From NCBI GenBank assembly GCA_049700315.1, contig JBNAVN010000003.1:16543-80542 (forward strand): a stretch of 64,000 nt of DNA. Reading direction: 5' to 3'. A model generated the notes under the pieces. That model saw only the letters and a program-made list of their open reading frames with translations, made no database searches and was not told where the DNA came from. A program made the translations under genes and the position numbers. This document shows positions 50,416-58,674 of the stretch, in pieces (position 1 is the first letter of the stretch; each line of letters opens with the position of its first letter). The DNA is from JAOAFX01 sp049700315. GTDB taxonomy: Bacteria > Hydrothermota > Tepidihabitantia > SM23-42 > JAOAFX01.

Positions 50416-51544
50416 CTCTTATTTTCTCTAAAATTTCCTGAGGTGTGATTAGATTTCCGTCAACCCTGTTCACCTTCACTACCTTGGTCATTGTCGCACA
50501 TTCAACCTCCTGAGCAACCTGTCCCAGATTCATTTCCGGAACCACAAATTTCTTGATCTTCTTTGAAAGATTATTCAGTGCCTCATAAGGAAAAGGCCAG
50601 AGTACCAATATCTGCAATAAGCCAACTTTCAAACCCTGCGCCCTTGCCTCATGCATTGCCCTTCTTGCAGAACGAACACTTGAGCCATAGGAAACAAGGC
50701 ATATTTCAGCATCTTCAAGGAATTCAGTCCTGTATGAAATAATCTCATTTTTGTACCTCTCAATCTTACGGTTTATCCGACGGTACAACGCATCAATTTT
50801 TTTTGGATCGTTCGTCGGAAACCCAGTTTCATCGTGACTTAGACCTGTTACATTAAATCGATAGCCGGTTCCGTAATGGGCAATCGGTGGAATATCAGAA
50901 TCAGTGGACTTGTAAGGAAGGTATTTTTCTGGTGGATCCGTAGTAAGAATTCTATCAACTATTTCTATTTCCTTATCATCAGGAATTACGATTTTTTCAT
51001 TGATATGGCCCACAATTTCGTCAAGTAAGATAATCACTGGAACACGGTATTTCTCTGAAAAATTGAATGCCTTAATTGTCCACCCATAAGTTTCCTGGAC
51101 TGTTGACGGAGCTACTGCAATGACTGGATGGTCACCATGCGTGCCCCACCGTGCTTGCATTACATCTGCCTGGGAAGGAAGTGTAGGTAATCCTGTACTG
51201 GGTCCCCCACGTTGTACATTGACCACAACAACAGGGACTTCTGCCATTGATGCGTACCCAATATTTTCCTGCATTAAAGAAAATCCCGGTCCACTTGTTG
51301 CAGTCATTGACTTTAATCCTGCCATGGAAGCACCAATCAGTGCTCCCATTGAGGCAATTTCATCCTCCATTTGAATAAAAACGCCACCCACTTCAGGTAA
51401 TCTCTTTGATAGCACCTCAGCAATCTCTGAAGATGGCGTGATTGGATAACCCGCAAAAAAACGCATACCAGCAACAATTGCTGCCTCAGCACAGGCTTCG
51501 TTGCCAGTCATTATCTTTATTGCTTTACCTTCTGCTTTTCTCAT
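50402..51544 (-). CDS. korA: 2-oxoacid:ferredoxin oxidoreductase alpha subunit
   Basis: A 380-residue alpha subunit with GNEACAEAAIVAGMRFFAGYPITPSSE, the GPGFSLMQE loop and PVVVVNVQRGGPSTGLPT. It lacks the fused gamma domain, so gamma is the separate gene at 49021. ATG 51544 gives an 11-residue lead before the conserved TGNEA; ATG at 51511 is an alternative. It lies 48 nt downstream of korD, with tandem CCTGATAC copies between. Confidence 0.93.
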   Translation of the reverse strand: MRKAEGKAIKIMTGNEACAEAAIVAGMRFFAGYPITPSSEIAEVLSKRLPEVGGVFIQMEDEIASMGALIGASMAGLKSMTATSGPGFSLMQENIGYASMAEVPVVVVNVQRGGPSTGLPTLPSQADVMQARWGTHGDHPVIAVAPSTVQETYGWTIKAFNFSEKYRVPVIILLDEIVGHINEKIVIPDDKEIEIVDRILTTDPPEKYLPYKSTDSDIPPIAHYGTGYRFNVTGLSHDETGFPTNDPKKIDALYRRINRKIERYKNEIISYRTEFLEDAEICLVSYGSSVRSARRAMHEARAQGLKVGLLQILVLWPFPYEALNNLSKKIKKFVVPEMNLGQVAQEVECATMTKVVKVNRVDGNLITPQEILEKIRDVSL

Positions 51545-51558
51545 AATATGAGCTAAAT

Positions 51559-51584
51559 CCTGATACCCTGATACCCTGATATTC
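51559..51584. repeat. Tandem CCTGATAC/T copies
   Basis: CCTGATAC repeated three times in the korD-korA spacer. The same word in direct and inverted form recurs at 59966-60055, so it is a dispersed short repeat. Confidence 0.6.
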
Positions 51585-51592
51585 CACCCATC

Positions 51593-51796
51593 TCATATCT
51601 TCTCCACCTCAATCGCAAAATCAGGACAATATATTTCACACAATTGACAACCAGTGCAGGCTTCAGGATTGGCGACTTTTGCCTTATCTCTTTCCATTAT
51701 CAGAACTTTCTTTGGACAAAATGCAACACATATTTCACAACCTTTGCACCATTTTTCGTTGATTTTCACTTCAAATTTCTGGGTGGAAACTGACAT
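51593..51796 (-). CDS. korD: 2-oxoacid oxidoreductase ferredoxin subunit
   Basis: A 67-residue 2[4Fe-4S] ferredoxin (CKGCEICVAFCPKKVL and CTGCQLCEIYCPDFAI) that passes electrons from the oxidoreductase. First gene of korDABC. A promoter at 51806-51833 leaves at most a few bases of leader before ATG 51796. Confidence 0.93.
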   Translation of the reverse strand: MSVSTQKFEVKINEKWCKGCEICVAFCPKKVLIMERDKAKVANPEACTGCQLCEIYCPDFAIEVEKI

Positions 51797-51805
51797 ATAT
51801 TTTAT

Positions 51806-51833
51806 ATTATATTCAAAAAATTCAATATGTCAA
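51806..51833 (-). promoter_or_regulatory. Promoter for korDABC
   Basis: On the minus strand TTGACA (51833-51828), 16 nt, TATAAT (51811-51806), nine bases to ATG 51796; leaderless or nearly so. Confidence 0.85.
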
Positions 51834-51844
51834 GAAATTTTTTC

Positions 51845-51872
51845 TTGACTTACATAAATGTTCAAATATAAT
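51845..51872 (+). promoter_or_regulatory. Promoter for the glycine-zipper membrane protein gene
   Basis: TTGACT (51845-51850), 16 nt, TATAAT (51867-51872), 13 bases to ATG 51886. Divergent from the korD promoter with only 11 bp between the two -35 boxes. Confidence 0.8.
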
Positions 51873-51885
51873 TACAACAGAGAAA

Positions 51886-52359
51886 ATGCTGATTGTTTTT
51901 CTTTTGTTAACTCAGGTGTCCGATTCCATAGAACTACAGAAACCATTAACTGCATTTTATGAACAAGGATTTAAAGATGGAAAACATCTCGCTGAGAAAA
52001 AGTTCTATACAGGCTATTGTGTTGGTGGTTGTCTTATTGGCGCAAGTGGTGGATGTCTTGGCGCATTAGCATGCATTAAAATATCAAAGAGTGCTGATTT
52101 GGATGGAATAGTTTACTGTTCAGCTGCAGGTAGTTTTGTTGCAGAAGTATTATTGTATCGCAAGCCCAGAATAGATACTCTTCCCGGAAACATAACATCA
52201 AGAGATTCTTTGTACATTAAAGAAATTATTGATGGCTACAATAAAATTGCCGGACCAAGAAAGACTATATACTCGGCTGGTGGCTGGATTATCGGTAGTG
52301 CCCTTTCTTTAGGTATTATGTACTTTGTCTTTGGAGTTCTGAGCGGAATTGATATATAG
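51886..52359 (+). CDS. Small membrane protein with glycine-rich helices, unknown
   Basis: A 157-residue protein that I do not recognise. It has a probable signal peptide (LIVFLLLTQVSDS), a glycine-zipper-like hydrophobic stretch (YCVGGCLIGASGGCLGALAC) and a second one near the C terminus (GGWIIGSALSLGIMYFVFGV). The ends suggest two membrane passes around a short charged middle. It is a single gene under its own promoter and converges with the GlnE-like gene. Confidence 0.65.
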   Translation: MLIVFLLLTQVSDSIELQKPLTAFYEQGFKDGKHLAEKKFYTGYCVGGCLIGASGGCLGALACIKISKSADLDGIVYCSAAGSFVAEVLLYRKPRIDTLPGNITSRDSLYIKEIIDGYNKIAGPRKTIYSAGGWIIGSALSLGIMYFVFGVLSGIDI

Positions 52360-52390
52360 TAAATCAATTCAATGTTCCTGTTAGAAAGGT

Positions 52391-55300
52391 CTATTCGTAA
52401 CACATAGATGCTATAAGTTTCTTGATCGTTTCGCTTACACCTGTACGGGTGTCACAAAATCTTTTGTACAATTCTTCTTCATTACCAAAATTCATTGTTA
52501 GCACCACATTCTTTAAGCCTTCTTTTGTTATTACATCTGTTGCGCCGATTGTCAAACGATAGATATCCCTGATTGTTTTAAGAAAATTAAAACTATCAGA
52601 TAAAAAATTAAATTCACTCTGATATCTGGGCATTTTCTGCGCAAGAATCTCAAACAATTTTGAATTTACGGGTTCAGTGATTTCCAAATGTGCTTTCAAA
52701 ATAAGCATTATCATTTCTATATCTCGTAGACCACCGGGGCATTCCTTTATGTCTATTCCTGAGTTGATATATTCTTTTTCCGAATGGCGTGAATTCATCT
52801 CATTTATCATTCTCTTTATATAAATCTCTTTTTTATCAAAGATTAGAGGCTGAATAATTGTTCTTAGAAACTCCCTTGCAAATCGATGTGATCCTGCAAT
52901 CAGACGCGCACCGAGTATTTGTGATTGTTCAATAAATATATCGGGTCTATCTTCATTAAGTAATTGTTCAATTTCTCTTATAATGATTACAAATCTTCCG
53001 AAATATTCAGCAAATCTATGATGAGGGATTGTTCCGCGTTTTATTATCTCAGCATTCATTTTGCTTATTACTTTGTTAGAATACGAAAGCAAATCAGGAT
53101 CTTCTGAATTCAGTAACACAATTAAATCATAATCATCATCATAAGCCTGTTCCCTTGCGTGCCCGCCTACCGCAAATATTGCCAGTACATCCTCCGTAAT
53201 AATTCTTCTGCTGAATTCTACATCAGTCTCTTCACGGCAAATATCATAGAGAGTTCTAATGTACTGGTCAGCAAATTCAATATATTCGGTATTTGTGAGG
53301 TGAATTGGAGCCCCTCTCAAAGTGGCAAGGGATACTCTGACCATCTCAAAATCATAATATTCGCCAAGTTTTCTTATTTTTTCGCTAAATGTGCGCATTG
53401 AATTTGTATCACTATAAATCCCCTCGGCAAATTCCCTTAAAAAATCAGGGTCTTTCAAAAATCTCAAGCATTCAGGATATTTGTTTGTTATTCTTACAAA
53501 AAATCTTTTGAGAAAATAGCTGGATGAAAGATATATTTGAATCAAATTTTTCAACTCATCAACAATTGTAGCAACTTCCTCTTCATATATCCTTGCCTCT
53601 AATGTCTGAATATATCGCTTGAGATTCTCTGGTGTCTCAAAAGAAAACAACTTATTTAAAAGGTCTGGATACCGTGAAAAAACAAAGGCAATGTGCCTGA
53701 CGGCATCCGGAATCAAATCTATATTGTTTAGAAATTCCTTATTCAACATTTGGTATATACCAGTAGAACATTTGTTCTTACCCAGTGCGGAAAGAAAAGT
53801 AAGTAGTGTATAAAAGTCAAATTTCAACCATTCAATATATTTTTCCACAATCGCATTTTGCTCCAAAGGAACCAGTCTGTAAAAATCATCTGAGAACTTG
53901 CTCAATACTCGCTCACTTCCAAAATCATCAAGTATATCATCCCAGTAAGAAGTTCCTCTGAAAAATCTAAATTTCTCAATAAAATCGTAAACTAAATTCC
54001 CTTGATAGTTACTCTCAAATAATTGAATAAATAACGAATTTTTTTTCAAATGATATTTCAGATCATCTAACAAATGTGGTATAACTCTACGAATATTCTG
54101 AATATGCTCATAATAATGTACGAGAAGATGCTCTTCCGCATGACACAGTCCGATATCTGTATATCCAACTAATTGGGCAATTTTTCTCATATTCTTAAGG
54201 ACAGCATCATCTATAACAATTTCTTCGTCCTGGGTAACAAACATCTGATAAAGATAGCGAAATATTTCAATGAAGGTTAATGATTTCTCAAGTATGTCAT
54301 ATTCTGCTGATCTTTTAGGATCAACCTGTTTCAATTCATCTATGATGTCCCAGGCGTTTACCTTCCAGATATTAAAGACTGTTTTTTTAGCGGAAATAAT
54401 GCTCTTTGTTGGTCTCAGACCGTCTTCTTTGAAATTTATGTACGATTTACTGATAGGTCGAGCTAAAAGAGCGCGCACTTCACCAAGGATACCACGTAAA
54501 TAACCTTCATGATATTTCATATCACCATCTGGATGATAAAAATAATGTAAAATTACCTCATTCTGAAATTGTTTAAATAACTCATTATCTCCAACAATAA
54601 CTGCTGCCCCGAGCATTTCATTTATAATCACGAAATCCCTTAATTCCTGTTTTAATGACTCCTTGAACTCATCAATTGAAGCAGAATAGTGCTCACTTCC
54701 GATATGTTCAGATAAGTGAAAGTGCAATGATACTGCATATTTTAACATCTCTTTACTCATTCTTGCAATCGCCTTATTAAAACAAATACGATTGTTTGAA
54801 CCATCGTCAATAATTCCTATGTCAATATCATCCTGGTCAGATTTTGTGCCTACACCCATAATAACAAACTTCGGAAATTCCATTTTTTCTTCAAATATGT
54901 TTAGCAATTCTTCAATATACGCAGCGGTCAGATAGCGAAATTGATTCCCTGCACGGCGCATAAACTGTTTGTAAACCTGCGTTCTATCAATATCAGAAGA
55001 GAGCAATTCCATCTTCAACATATCAACCAACTGTCGGTTCATCCATAATAGATGAAGGGCAAAATAAGCACCAATGAAATTGAATTTTTCTTCTGTTGAC
55101 TTAGCGACACCAGCCACAATTTTTAGTTCTTCTGGAAAATTATTTGAAGGATGTAAGAAATGAATCATTTCACGCTTCTTACATATCTCAATGTTTTCCA
55201 ACATCGGTTCGTAAAATCGCTTCACCGCCTGAAGTTGTTTGCGATAATGATTACCAAACTCTTGTGTCTTTTCAGAAACAATCGTTAAAAAGTCTTTCAT
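52391..55300 (-). CDS. GlnE/GlnD-like protein with two nucleotidyltransferase domains
   Basis: A 969-residue protein built like glutamine-synthetase adenylyltransferase GlnE. The first NTase domain holds VIMGVGTKSDQDDIDIGIID (residues about 145-165), followed by a degenerate NFKEDGLRPTKSII. The second, near residue 710, holds FAVGGHAREQAYDDDYDLIV, followed by the intact DIKECPGGLRDIE (near 865). Both domains keep the acidic metal ligands, so both may be active. No glutamine synthetase or PII gene is nearby and overall sequence diverges from GlnE, so the target is unknown. It starts directly after the stop of the AbiEii-like gene (TAAATG), so the two are translated together. Confidence 0.75.
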   Translation of the reverse strand: MKDFLTIVSEKTQEFGNHYRKQLQAVKRFYEPMLENIEICKKREMIHFLHPSNNFPEELKIVAGVAKSTEEKFNFIGAYFALHLLWMNRQLVDMLKMELLSSDIDRTQVYKQFMRRAGNQFRYLTAAYIEELLNIFEEKMEFPKFVIMGVGTKSDQDDIDIGIIDDGSNNRICFNKAIARMSKEMLKYAVSLHFHLSEHIGSEHYSASIDEFKESLKQELRDFVIINEMLGAAVIVGDNELFKQFQNEVILHYFYHPDGDMKYHEGYLRGILGEVRALLARPISKSYINFKEDGLRPTKSIISAKKTVFNIWKVNAWDIIDELKQVDPKRSAEYDILEKSLTFIEIFRYLYQMFVTQDEEIVIDDAVLKNMRKIAQLVGYTDIGLCHAEEHLLVHYYEHIQNIRRVIPHLLDDLKYHLKKNSLFIQLFESNYQGNLVYDFIEKFRFFRGTSYWDDILDDFGSERVLSKFSDDFYRLVPLEQNAIVEKYIEWLKFDFYTLLTFLSALGKNKCSTGIYQMLNKEFLNNIDLIPDAVRHIAFVFSRYPDLLNKLFSFETPENLKRYIQTLEARIYEEEVATIVDELKNLIQIYLSSSYFLKRFFVRITNKYPECLRFLKDPDFLREFAEGIYSDTNSMRTFSEKIRKLGEYYDFEMVRVSLATLRGAPIHLTNTEYIEFADQYIRTLYDICREETDVEFSRRIITEDVLAIFAVGGHAREQAYDDDYDLIVLLNSEDPDLLSYSNKVISKMNAEIIKRGTIPHHRFAEYFGRFVIIIREIEQLLNEDRPDIFIEQSQILGARLIAGSHRFAREFLRTIIQPLIFDKKEIYIKRMINEMNSRHSEKEYINSGIDIKECPGGLRDIEMIMLILKAHLEITEPVNSKLFEILAQKMPRYQSEFNFLSDSFNFLKTIRDIYRLTIGATDVITKEGLKNVVLTMNFGNEEELYKRFCDTRTGVSETIKKLIASMCYE

Positions 55301-56035
55301 TTAATGTTGTAGTATTTTCAAAACAAAATCGGGAATCTCAATATTGCCGTAACCAATCTCAGGTGCAAGTCTTAAAATTGTGAGAAGTCTATCCTTAAAT
55401 TCCATTTCTCTGTTTATCCCTATGATTTTTTGCTGAACATACTCCCAGAATTTCTCGTTTGTCAATTCTCTTAAATAAACGATGTATATATGCCTTATAT
55501 CAACACTCATATCTACTTTTAAGTCAATGTCCTTTACAAGACGGGGAGAAAGAACTTTTTCCACAAATAAATCATAGGGGTGGGCAAGATATAGCTCAAT
55601 TGGAAATTTACCATCTTTTAATTCAATTACGGCAGCATAAGGCTTTAGCTTTGAAATCTTTTCAGTATAGAACTCAAAAACACCTTCCCTCAAAATATAA
55701 TCAACATTAAACCAGGTCCTGGTAAATGACCATGCAGTATGAAAACTCGTAATTTTTTCACTTATCATCAGTTCATCATCATAATTTACAATCTGAAGAT
55801 TGTGTGATTTGGGACGGTTAATAAATTCCTTCAAACGATTTGCATTTTTGAATAACAAATCAATATCCCAGAATGCTGTATATTTTAAATAACCCTGGAT
55901 TAATAGAGATAAAGCACCTATTATAATAAAGTTTAAATCGTTTTTATCCTGTAATTTAGATACTTCAGCAAGAACTCTAATAAAATTCAATCGCCTCTTT
56001 TCATCAACAAAATTCAACCAATCAGGAACTGACAT
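55301..56035 (-). CDS. AbiEii/DUF6036-like nucleotidyltransferase
   Basis: A 244-residue protein with the NTase start FIIIGALSLLIQGYLKY and the DID metal motif in TAFWDIDLLF, followed by the family's later LAHPYDLFVEKVLS and DIRHIYIVYL. Such domains occur in AbiEii toxins and stand-alone NTases. The usual R-x-T before D-I-D is changed (KYTAFWDID). It sits immediately upstream of the GlnE-like gene on one transcript. Two nucleotidyltransferases of different types in one operon is unusual. Confidence 0.7.
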   Translation of the reverse strand: MSVPDWLNFVDEKRRLNFIRVLAEVSKLQDKNDLNFIIIGALSLLIQGYLKYTAFWDIDLLFKNANRLKEFINRPKSHNLQIVNYDDELMISEKITSFHTAWSFTRTWFNVDYILREGVFEFYTEKISKLKPYAAVIELKDGKFPIELYLAHPYDLFVEKVLSPRLVKDIDLKVDMSVDIRHIYIVYLRELTNEKFWEYVQQKIIGINREMEFKDRLLTILRLAPEIGYGNIEIPDFVLKILQH

Positions 56036-56121
56036 ACTTCATCCCTTAAATATGAGAATTGAAGATAATCTGTGCCAGATTTTCATAATCTCTGCTATCA
56101 ATGAAATGCAATTCATATTTC

Positions 56122-56150
56122 ATTATAATTAAAGAAAAGAATAAAGTCAA
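56122..56150 (-). promoter_or_regulatory. Promoter for the nucleotidyltransferase pair
   Basis: On the minus strand TTGACT (56150-56145), 17 nt, TATAAT (56127-56122), with a leader of about 80 nt. Confidence 0.75.
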
Positions 56151-56352
56151 GGTGGGCATAAAAGAGCAATTGTTTTAAAACTGAACAGTAAGAAATCAAG
56201 ATAATCTTAAAAACTTTTGAAATCTCATAGACTTTTTACTATGGTAAACAGGCACGCTTTTTGCAATATATTCAATTGAGAAGATTTAGCCAAAAAGGGG
56301 TGATATGAATAGAAAAAATCCCAGAAGTGAAATATATCCGAGGGGGTGTAAT

Positions 56353-57546
56353 ATGTTAAGGAAATCAAATCTCCGGGTCTTTTTTTCGCTATGCATCATT
56401 ATCCTGCCCTGCACTCTAAAGAGTGAATTCCTCATAGATACAAGTACTGCCTTTTTGCCTGCTCCTTATGACCACAAATCAAGTGGAGTCGCGTATGATG
56501 GCACAAACTATATGATTGTATGGGAAGATTGGCGCAGCAGTTCAAATTCTAATATATATTGTGCAAGGGTAAATGAATCGGGTCAATTGCTTGACCTAAA
56601 TGGGATAATTGTTTCAACTGCAGCCAATAATCAGAAATCTCCTGCTATTGCCTTTGATGGAACAAATTATCTCGTTGTCTGGGAAGATTACAGAAATAGC
56701 CCTACCATACCTGACATATACTGCACAAGGGTTGACCAGTCAGGAACAGTCTTGAACCCATCAGAGATTGCAATCTCCACATCAGCAAATCATCAGATAA
56801 CACCCAAAGTTGCATTCGGCGGGACAAACTATCTTGTTGTCTGGGCAGATAACAGAAATGGGAATTGGGATATTTATGGTGCCCGTATTACTACTGCAGG
56901 AACAGTCCTTGACCCGAACGGTATTCCAATATGCACAAATAATTCTACACAATTGTATCCAAGCATCACTTTTGATGGAACTAATTATATTGTTGTCTGG
57001 GCAGACACAAGGAATGGCGATTTTGACATCTATGGTGCCCAGGTTACCACATCAGGAACAGTCGTTTACACCTTTGTTGTTTCTTCCCGTGTGGGTAACC
57101 AAATTGATCCTGCGATCACGGTTGGTCTTGGAGACCAAATCAACACGGTATACTCGGGTTTCACTGATTATATAAATAATATCCCTGTCAATACAATGCG
57201 AATATGGTGTAACCTTTATTCTTTGATTGGAATTGAAGAAGATCTGGAAATAAATAAGACAAACCCGAAAATAATTTTGAGTCAAAATCTTCCCAATCCT
57301 TTTAAAAACATCACGAAGATAAAATACTCAGTAGTAGATAAAAATGCAGAGGTATTTTTAGCGGTCTATGATATTCAGGGAAGGTTAGTAAAGATATTGG
57401 TTAAGGAAGTTAAGGCACCCGGTGAATATTCAATATCCTGGGATGGAAAAGATGAGAATGGAAATCTATTGCCTGCTGGACTTTACTTCTACAAGTTGGA
57501 AAATGGAGTCCATGCTGGGATAAAGAAAATCTTGTTGTTAAAATAA
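56353..57546 (+). CDS. Secreted repeat protein with C-terminal sorting domain
   Basis: A 397-residue exported protein. A signal peptide (LRVFFSLCIIILPCTLKS) leads into four tandem ~55-residue repeats, each containing DGTNYxVVWxDxRN and DIYxxRV, resembling beta-propeller blades. A final FlgD-like/type-IX sorting domain ends the chain (NLPNPFKNITKIKYSV ... GLYFYKLENG). It probably sits on the cell surface. ATG 56353 follows GAGGGGGTG; an in-frame ATG at 56305 also has AAAGGGGTGAT before it and would add 16 residues ahead of the signal peptide. Confidence 0.82.
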   Translation: MLRKSNLRVFFSLCIIILPCTLKSEFLIDTSTAFLPAPYDHKSSGVAYDGTNYMIVWEDWRSSSNSNIYCARVNESGQLLDLNGIIVSTAANNQKSPAIAFDGTNYLVVWEDYRNSPTIPDIYCTRVDQSGTVLNPSEIAISTSANHQITPKVAFGGTNYLVVWADNRNGNWDIYGARITTAGTVLDPNGIPICTNNSTQLYPSITFDGTNYIVVWADTRNGDFDIYGAQVTTSGTVVYTFVVSSRVGNQIDPAITVGLGDQINTVYSGFTDYINNIPVNTMRIWCNLYSLIGIEEDLEINKTNPKIILSQNLPNPFKNITKIKYSVVDKNAEVFLAVYDIQGRLVKILVKEVKAPGEYSISWDGKDENGNLLPAGLYFYKLENGVHAGIKKILLLK

Positions 57547-57575
57547 TAAATCAAAACTGAATAGATCCCCCCAAT

Positions 57576-57615
57576 CCCCCTTTCTTTCATACAAGCTCAT
57601 TACTAAGAAAGGGGG
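57576..57615 (+). terminator. Terminator after the secreted repeat gene
   Basis: CCCCCTTTCTT / AAGAAAGGGGG, an 11-bp perfect stem with an 18-nt loop followed by AATTTT. Confidence 0.8.
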
Positions 57616-58146
57616 AATTTTATTGAAGTTCTAAAAAAACCAGAAATTTATCTGCATAAAATCAATTACAAAGACAATCTTTCCGGAGTTAATCCGTAAG
57701 GATTTTACAAATGAATATAGGGCAAGGTTTCAGCCGTGCATTGCCCCACAAAACCCACCACCTTCCCTTTTTTGCTTTCCTAAAGAAATAATTTCATCAT
57801 TTCTACAATTAACGAAATGATAAAACGACAAGTGTAGTAGTCAATTTGACAATTCCATAATTGTAGAATTGTTGAATAGATTATTACAGTCTGGAATAAT
57901 TATCAGCTTGCATTAGTATCACTATGATAAGATTACAAAAAAAGATAGATATTCAAATTTATATCTCCGTCCCTTCAAATATTCTAACATGTTAGAATGA
58001 ATAATCAACGGTGACCCCATACGCCCTCAATTTAAATCAAAAACACCTCACCAAATCTGTCACAAACTCAACCCTGTGCCCTCTATCAGTATAATAGTTT
58101 AGTTTTTCCCAAAATTGGTGCTAAAACATGTCTTATTGATAAAAAA

Positions 58147-58170
58147 TGTAGCGGTGCGATTCATCGCACA
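58147..58170 (+). repeat. 24-nt hairpin element, copy 1
   Basis: TGTAGCGGT, then a 7-bp stem GTGCGAT/ATCGCAC with a 2-nt loop, then ACA. It shares its flanks with copy 2 at 58377-58400 but has different paired bases. Confidence 0.65.
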
Positions 58171-58267
58171 AGATACATCAGGGGATACCCCCTGAAACCC
58201 CCATAATCTTTCTGCTATTAGGCAGTGCATTTCCTATTTGGCATCATACCATCCCCGATGTATCTTG
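58169..58267. mobile_element. MITE-like element with terminal inverted repeats
   Basis: Ends CAAGATACATC (58169-58179) and GATGTATCTTG (58257-58267) are perfect inverted repeats, extended imperfectly by GGGG/CCCC. Inside lie AGGGGATACCCCCT and GAAACCCCCATAATC. The left half recurs at 63920 at the window edge. It encodes no protein. Its size (99 bp) and structure fit a miniature inverted-repeat element, but mobility is inferred. Confidence 0.55.
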
Positions 58268-58376
58268 TTTTTTTTCTTTTTTCATAATGAAAGTTTCATT
58301 ATTCAGTGTAGGAATTTTTCAAATTCCTATACTGCAAAAGCACAGAACAACAGCAAGCTGTTGCACTCCATGGAAA

Positions 58377-58400
58377 TGTCGGATAAATCCGACCGCTACA
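58377..58400 (-). repeat. 24-nt hairpin element, copy 2 (inverted)
   Basis: Read on the minus strand it has the same TGTAGCGGT and ACA flanks as copy 1 but a stem GTCGGAT/ATCCGAC. Two base pairs of the stem have changed together, keeping the hairpin. Confidence 0.65.
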
Positions 58401-58674
58401 ATTTTGGAAAAACTTACCACTTACCTATCAGGATATTCTTTAGCCTCTTTATTCTTGCCCTGAATGTCCTGTCATGCTCAACTTGCTTCAGTATTTAATA
58501 TAATGAAATCTTTACATAATTCATTCTCCGACTGGCATTATCTCTTTTTTGCCAACCTATATATGTTTGCCCGGGCAAAAAGGAACCCGAATGTCCGATT
58601 AGGCACTGGCAGAATTTGCTCAGCCCTTTTTGCCCAGCCGAAATTCCGCGCTATTACACCCTCTGAAAAAAAAG

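Larger units (their letters stand above)
57616..58674. repeat. Noncoding repeat island with many palindromes
   Basis: About 1.06 kb without a convincing gene. It holds a series of short hairpins with different arm sequences, for example ATCATTTC..GAAATGAT (about 57793-57818), CAATTC..GAATTG (about 57849-57874), the perfect palindrome ATTCTAACATGTTAGAAT (57981-57998), TAGGAATTTTTCAAATTCCTA (about 58309-58329) and CAACAGCAAGCTGTTG (about 58347-58363). Two related 24-nt hairpin elements and one ~99-bp element with terminal inverted repeats (listed separately) lie within it. Confidence 0.6.
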
